From positions 183,445-247,444 of the forward strand of contig NZ_BBXE01000022.1 of NCBI RefSeq assembly GCF_001570565.1: 64,000 nucleotides of DNA. The letters are read 5' to 3'. The position numbers were made by a program, and so were the translations under genes. Source of the DNA: Herbidospora yilanensis. Lineage in GTDB: Bacteria; Actinomycetota; Actinomycetes; Streptosporangiales; Streptosporangiaceae. A model generated the notes under the pieces. The model worked only from the letters and a program-made list of their open reading frames with translations, was not told the origin of the DNA and ran no database searches. Below are positions 63,927-64,000 of the stretch, one piece after another; the first letter of the stretch is position 1; each line of letters opens with the position of its first letter.

Positions 63927-64000
63927 AGGGACGCGACCTTACCCCATCCTTACTCTGAATTGACGATCCCGACACGCTTGCCGAGGCGCCACATCGTGGG

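Overview
The window is high-GC DNA with many GTG starts, ATGA/GTGA stop-start overlaps and actinobacterial families (DUF2795, DUF3140, DUF4383, DivIVA-domain protein, actinobacterial IHF-like H2TH domain, DHA2 exporters). It fits a chromosomal segment of a filamentous actinomycete, most likely a Streptosporangiales-type genome (inference; there is no rRNA to confirm it). No CRISPR array, rRNA or complete tRNA is visible.

Layout. 1-5032: a DUF4407 membrane protein and Ser/Thr kinase operon, then a divergent DUF4097 gene and GbsR/MarR regulator. 5090-11442: small stress-type proteins (DUF2945, DUF3140, DUF2795, DUF4383) with an alcohol dehydrogenase, an unusual molybdopterin oxidoreductase without Fe-S cysteines, and a GT2 enzyme. 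11473-11994: a secreted phospholipase A2. 12247-20017: an epimerase, a response regulator/histidine kinase pair and an envelope-type locus (GT2, TIGR04282/DUF2064 enzyme, methyltransferase, membrane-anchored molybdopterin oxidoreductase, small membrane protein, GT87-like transferase). Its two divergent intergenic regions share one conserved motif of about 23 bp. 20180-21753: a Tat-exported acetamidase that seems to start at ATT, and a 50-aa membrane peptide.

22374-25913 is a zinc-type homeostasis locus: a His-rich peptide, a ZIP transporter with a C-terminal H2TH (IHF-like) domain, a DivIVA-domain protein, an SmtB/ArsR repressor and a CDF exporter with a C-terminal winged helix. Three similar SmtB-like operators lie in front of the transcription units. 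26030-36963 holds a DsbA/VKOR oxidative folding pair, an MFS + cysteine synthase-like pair, a Tat-exported PLP enzyme, a NlpC/P60 hydrolase next to a BlaI-type regulator, a TetR/MFS efflux pair with a large nested palindrome, and three small envelope genes.

36985-38460 is a graveyard of at least three broken transposases. Just beyond it sits a conflict-type operon (38617-42718) of a Trypco2 protein and a 1270-aa trypsin-STAND NTPase, followed by a broken PIN toxin gene and a block of uncharacterised genes up to 48903, then a DUF421 gene and a broken PP2C phosphatase gene.

50259-63754 is bracketed by two 41-bp direct repeats that match the 3' half of a tRNA (anticodon loop suggests Lys-UUU). 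Between them lies a stress island: SRPBCC protein, two Zn alcohol/formaldehyde dehydrogenases, a DUF1931 histone-fold protein, a cyclic-nucleotide-domain thioredoxin-reductase-like flavoprotein, and a dnaK-grpE-cbpA-cbpM-clpB operon. The layout suggests a mobile or formerly mobile proteostasis/redox island. The strongest leads for new biology are the two metal transporters fused to DNA-binding-type domains, the trypsin-STAND operon, the att-flanked chaperone island, and the two-component-linked glycoconjugate locus.
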